From Guyanagaster necrorhizus (Eukaryota > Basidiomycota > Agaricomycetes > Agaricales > Physalacriaceae): 64,000 bases of DNA. The stretch lies in NCBI RefSeq assembly GCF_019112545.1, contig NW_025064895.1, positions 426,049-490,048 of the forward strand. The letters are read 5' to 3'. Both the position numbers and the translations under genes were made by a program. Of the stretch, positions 61,045 to 64,000 are shown one piece after another. The stretch's first letter is position 1. The number at the start of each line of letters is the position of its first letter. The notes under the pieces were generated by a model. It was given only the letters and a program-made list of their open reading frames with translations. It was not told the DNA's origin and did not search any database.

Positions 61045-62268
61045 ATGTCCAACGCATTGCAAATATGCCGCATCCCAAGCAATTCCGACGTTGCAGGGAT
61101 CGGCGTCCGAGCTGCAACCTACCTCCAAGCATGCCTCGCCTTGTTCATGAGCTTTTCAAGCGTCGTTTACCGCACGGTGCACTTCTCCTCCACTCTTTGG
61201 GTCGGTGAAAAACGAGACGAGTCAATGTCGATAATCGAGGAGCGGGCTTTCCAAGTCCCCCCCACTCTCACAGAAGCCATAAAATCCGTGGAGAGTGCCC
61301 TTTTCATCACGAGTATATCTGTACTCATCGGTGCGATGATCCAAGCAAGGTCGTCCAGCGGCCTTAGCCCCTACCATGCGCTCGTCGTCCTGAACTTGGC
61401 CCAGATCAACAGCTACACGGCCTACCTGTTATTCCTCTGCCGGCTGACCGCCGACGATCCCGGAGCCTCGGGCTTAGTCTTCCTCAGACTGATGCTCAGG
61501 ATAGCACTACGCAACTACGTCCTGTTCGCGGTTCACTCATGCATGATGGGCGCGTTTGGGTTATGGTTCTGGGGTAACACCAGCGCGTTCCTACGCTACG
61601 CGTCCGACTCGGCATCCAGCAATGACGGACCGTGCAACCCAGTCTCGCATTATTGGATATTCACGCCAGTGCTTTCGGATAACCAAGTCTTGCGGATTTT
61701 CTTCCTGATATACTACTCCGTCTCAGCATGCCCTCCCATCGCTTTCTTGGTCCCAATGGCGATGACAGCCCTCATCTTCGGAGCCGTATGGGTTGTCCTG
61801 TACACGCTCGCATTCATCTGTATCGTCCTTTTCGCACCCGTCCTTCTGGTCCTATATCTCTCCGGCATCCACGACATCCAGAAATGGATAGAAAACAAAC
61901 TCGAATCCCTCGAAACCAAGTTCAGCGCCATGCTCGATTTCTCAAAAGTGAGGTGGGGAGCGGCAGTAGCAGGCTCGTTATGGTTGCTACCGATCAATCT
62001 TCCCGTCGTCTTCTACCTCTTCGCTACGGAGAAGATGATTAGGATGAACAGGCCGATTTTGGATGATGCGGAGGCGGAGGCTCAGTGGTCTTATGGGCAG
62101 ACTTTGGCGCTGATCACGGCCCTGGTGACTGTGGTGTTCTTCCTCAGGGATGTGGGTAAGCTGGTGATCGAGTTGCAGCGAAATAGTGCGAAATTCCAGG
62201 TTGTTATACGACCCAGTGATAAAGCGGACGATGACAGCATAGGTTTAAGGAGGTGCAGGACAGTTTAG
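61045..62268 (+). CDS. Multi-pass membrane protein of unknown function
   Basis: Uninterrupted frame of 407 codons starting MSNALQICRIPSNSDVAGIG. Hydrophobic segments: AATYLQACLALFMSFSSVVY, SALFITSISVLIGAMIQA, YHALVVLNLAQINSYTAYLL, NYVLFAVHSCMMGAFGLWFW, IFFLIYYSVSACPPIAFLV, ALIFGAVWVVLYTLAFICIV, LLPINLPVVFYLFA and TLALITALVTVVFF, so about eight to nine helices. The start ILxxRxAxYLQ-like (GVRAATYLQ) and the AQINSYTAY block recall a large mushroom family of uncharacterised membrane proteins. No transporter signature. Lack of introns is unusual in this window. Confidence 0.8.
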   Translation: MSNALQICRIPSNSDVAGIGVRAATYLQACLALFMSFSSVVYRTVHFSSTLWVGEKRDESMSIIEERAFQVPPTLTEAIKSVESALFITSISVLIGAMIQARSSSGLSPYHALVVLNLAQINSYTAYLLFLCRLTADDPGASGLVFLRLMLRIALRNYVLFAVHSCMMGAFGLWFWGNTSAFLRYASDSASSNDGPCNPVSHYWIFTPVLSDNQVLRIFFLIYYSVSACPPIAFLVPMAMTALIFGAVWVVLYTLAFICIVLFAPVLLVLYLSGIHDIQKWIENKLESLETKFSAMLDFSKVRWGAAVAGSLWLLPINLPVVFYLFATEKMIRMNRPILDDAEAEAQWSYGQTLALITALVTVVFFLRDVGKLVIELQRNSAKFQVVIRPSDKADDDSIGLRRCRTV

Positions 62269-62718
62269 CTTGACCGCATCTATTTGATTTCGTGGGTGAT
62301 ATTTCCTACTGCCTTTAAAGTATACTGATTTTGTGCAGTAGACAGTCGATAGAAGGCTTACAAGTCCCTCTATCTCATTGGAAAGAATTCAATTTACCCC
62401 TACATAGAGTTGACAATATCCTTGATGCAGCAGAGTTTAGGGGAATGACCCTGTGGTCGAATTTTTCAATAATTCTACCGCGATACCAGTCAGACGCGAT
62501 TTAGTGAAGCAGGAATCGAATTAGAAGGGAGGCAGGGGTGGATGGACTGCTGGGGATGATGGTGGTAGCATTCTCGGATAGAAAGCCCTGTTACGAGGAA
62601 GGTGCGTAACATCTGCGAAAGACGTCAGCTTTGGCCGGACGCCAAAGAATAACGAGTAGAAGTATTATAAAAAAAAACAGAAGCTCTAGTATGTCTCTTC
62701 AACATCTATAACGTTAAT
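62269..62718. other. Convergent 3' flanks
   Basis: 450 bases between the stop codons of the membrane protein and the sirtuin. No gene or motif seen beyond an A-rich run near 62668. Confidence 0.5.
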
Positions 62719-64000
62719 CTATCCCTCAGTGCGGTCATCGTCGTCCGCAGGTGGGGGGTTAACCACCCCGCTCTGCAGCATCTCCAGAATGACTTTATCG
62801 TCCTGTACACGGCTGCCTCTGTATGAACGTTATTTAGCAGCCAAAACAAAACAAAACAAAAGATTCCATTCCACGTACAACAACGCCCTCACCACATCCG
62901 GCATAACTACCCCACTGGCCACATCAACCTTCTCCACCCCCGGAACGCCATCGGCCCTCGTAGGGCCGACATTAACCACCAGAACCGGTTTGCGGAGCTC
63001 CACAGCGTGCTTGAGCAGGCGGAATGCGGAGTAGGTAGCTAGGGTCGTGCCTATGATCATCAGCCTGTCCGAGCGCTCGACGTCGAGGAACCTAATTAGT
63101 AGTAGTAGAGCATGGAAAAAAGAAAAAACACACGGGCACGTACGATCGGTCTTTGACCTCCTGTGATATGGATTCTCCGAAAAAGACAACCTCGGGTTTG
63201 TGTGTTGAGTTTCGCCGGTTTTGCAGGAGGCACGTGGGGCAGTCTGGGAGGGTGAAGGAGGTGTAGGAGGCTCCGAGGCTTTCAGCGTCGACCTAAGCGT
63301 GCTGGTTCGGGAGCGAGCACAAAAAAAAGGAGACATCGCACATCACCATCTGGGTTCGTCCGCGGTTTATTGCCTGTCCGTTCGACGTCGTCTAAAAACG
63401 CTTTCCATTGGGGGTTAGCGAGAGAAAGCATCTGCTGGAAGGTCGAGCGGTCGACTGGATGGCCATGTTTACAGCGTACGCGCTACTGGGGCGTCGGAAA
63501 GGGAAACTCAAGCAAAGGGGAGAAAGGATCCTGACGTGTAAAGTCCCGTGGAGCTCGAGGATAGCTTCTTGGGGGTTGATTAGGTGGGATAGGGAGAGGG
63601 CTTTGTGATGCAAGCCATCGACGTTCTGTTGAGGGGTACCGGTAACGAGCAAATGAATGAATTGAGAGGCACGGGTTTTGGCTCACCTGAGTGATTATAC
63701 GAGGGACGACGGAAGCGTGCTGGAGCGCGGCGAGAGCGTAATGGGTCGTGTTGGGAAGGGCGCTCACGACGGGCTGGTATCCTAGATAGGACCTCAACCA
63801 GTATCGCTGCCTGCCAGTGATGATCTATGTTAAATAATGCTATCATCCCTCGAACGCACCGCCGGGCCATACCTAAAAGTGAACCCTCTCTCGGTCTCAT
63901 CCACCAGCTCGTGATAAAGTATAGGCCTAAAAAGACATCTAGGCAAAAGGGCCCCCCAATGCGAGTCGTTTATAACGCACTGGTAATTAGGATTCATGTA
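62719..64000 (-). CDS. Sirtuin NAD-dependent deacylase (SIRT4-like), 5' end outside the window
   Basis: Removes acyl groups from lysine using NAD. The window begins inside the gene (MNPNYQ), so the GAGIS NAD-binding start is off the edge. Then PILYHELVDETERGFTFRQR, YWLRSYLGYQPVVSALPNTT, HYALAALQHA, the catalytic block ITQNVDGLHHKAL and ELHGTLH, RCKHGHPVDRSTFQ, DCPTCLLQNRRNSTHKPEVV, FFGES, MIIGTTLATYSAFRLLKHA and VLVVNVGPTRADGV. The NVDGLH core with catalytic His two bases later in the HG pair fits class II. The first zinc pair shows one Cys followed by two His (RCKHGH) instead of CxxC. The C-terminus is acidic (PPPADDDDRTEG, stop at 62719). About seven exons visible. Confidence 0.88.

Overview
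The window is nuclear DNA from a fungus, almost certainly a basidiomycete of the Agaricomycetes. Nearly every gene is broken by several introns of about 45-65 bases with GT(A/G)-AG borders, intergenic gaps are short, and the encoded proteins (fungal Are2, Erg4, Kar9, APSES/ankyrin Mbp1, Clr2-like, Dal5-type transporters) have basidiomycete-like versions. I see no bacterial or viral genes, no rRNA, no tRNA, no CRISPR array and no intact transposon.

Layout. 0-6 kb is gene-poor: an unidentified gene running off the left edge, ubiquitin-S27a on the minus strand, then about 4 kb with little coding signal. 6-23.4 kb is a dense block of housekeeping genes on alternating strands: PP2A B subunit (CDC55), COX9, a membrane J-protein, an FBXO9-like F-box protein, sterol O-acyltransferase, RED/IK splicing factor, ZW10, EMC5, RFC3 (human RFC5) and the MBF factor MBP1. 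Convergent partners here are only tens of bases apart, and ZW10/EMC5 start codons are separated by 49 bases. 25-33 kb holds two inverted paralogous anion:cation symporters on either side of ERG4. 33-43 kb carries a TRAPPC12-like TPR protein, KAR9, a new-looking three-module C2HC protein, CDC123 and RPL20. 44-54 kb has a ZZ-finger protein, a gene-poor stretch, a second C2HC-module protein, a Clr2-like silencing protein, the NDR kinase CBK1 and an Efm7-type methyltransferase. 55-64 kb has an F-box protein, CRIPT, a secreted-looking FMN lactate/glycolate oxidase relative, a multi-pass membrane protein and a class II-like sirtuin cut by the right edge.

Genes that could work together: RFC3 and MBP1 share a divergent promoter with MCB-type ACGCGT/ACGCGA sites, the sites MBF itself binds at G1/S. 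ARE2-type acyltransferase and ERG4 both act on ergosterol. CDC123, RPL20 and ubiquitin-S27a serve translation. ZW10 and EMC5 both act at the ER. KAR9 and CBK1 serve polarity. Clr2-like and sirtuin proteins suggest chromatin or deacylation roles.

All names come from my reading of the translated sequence; no database search was run. Spans given for genes are start codon to stop codon and include introns.
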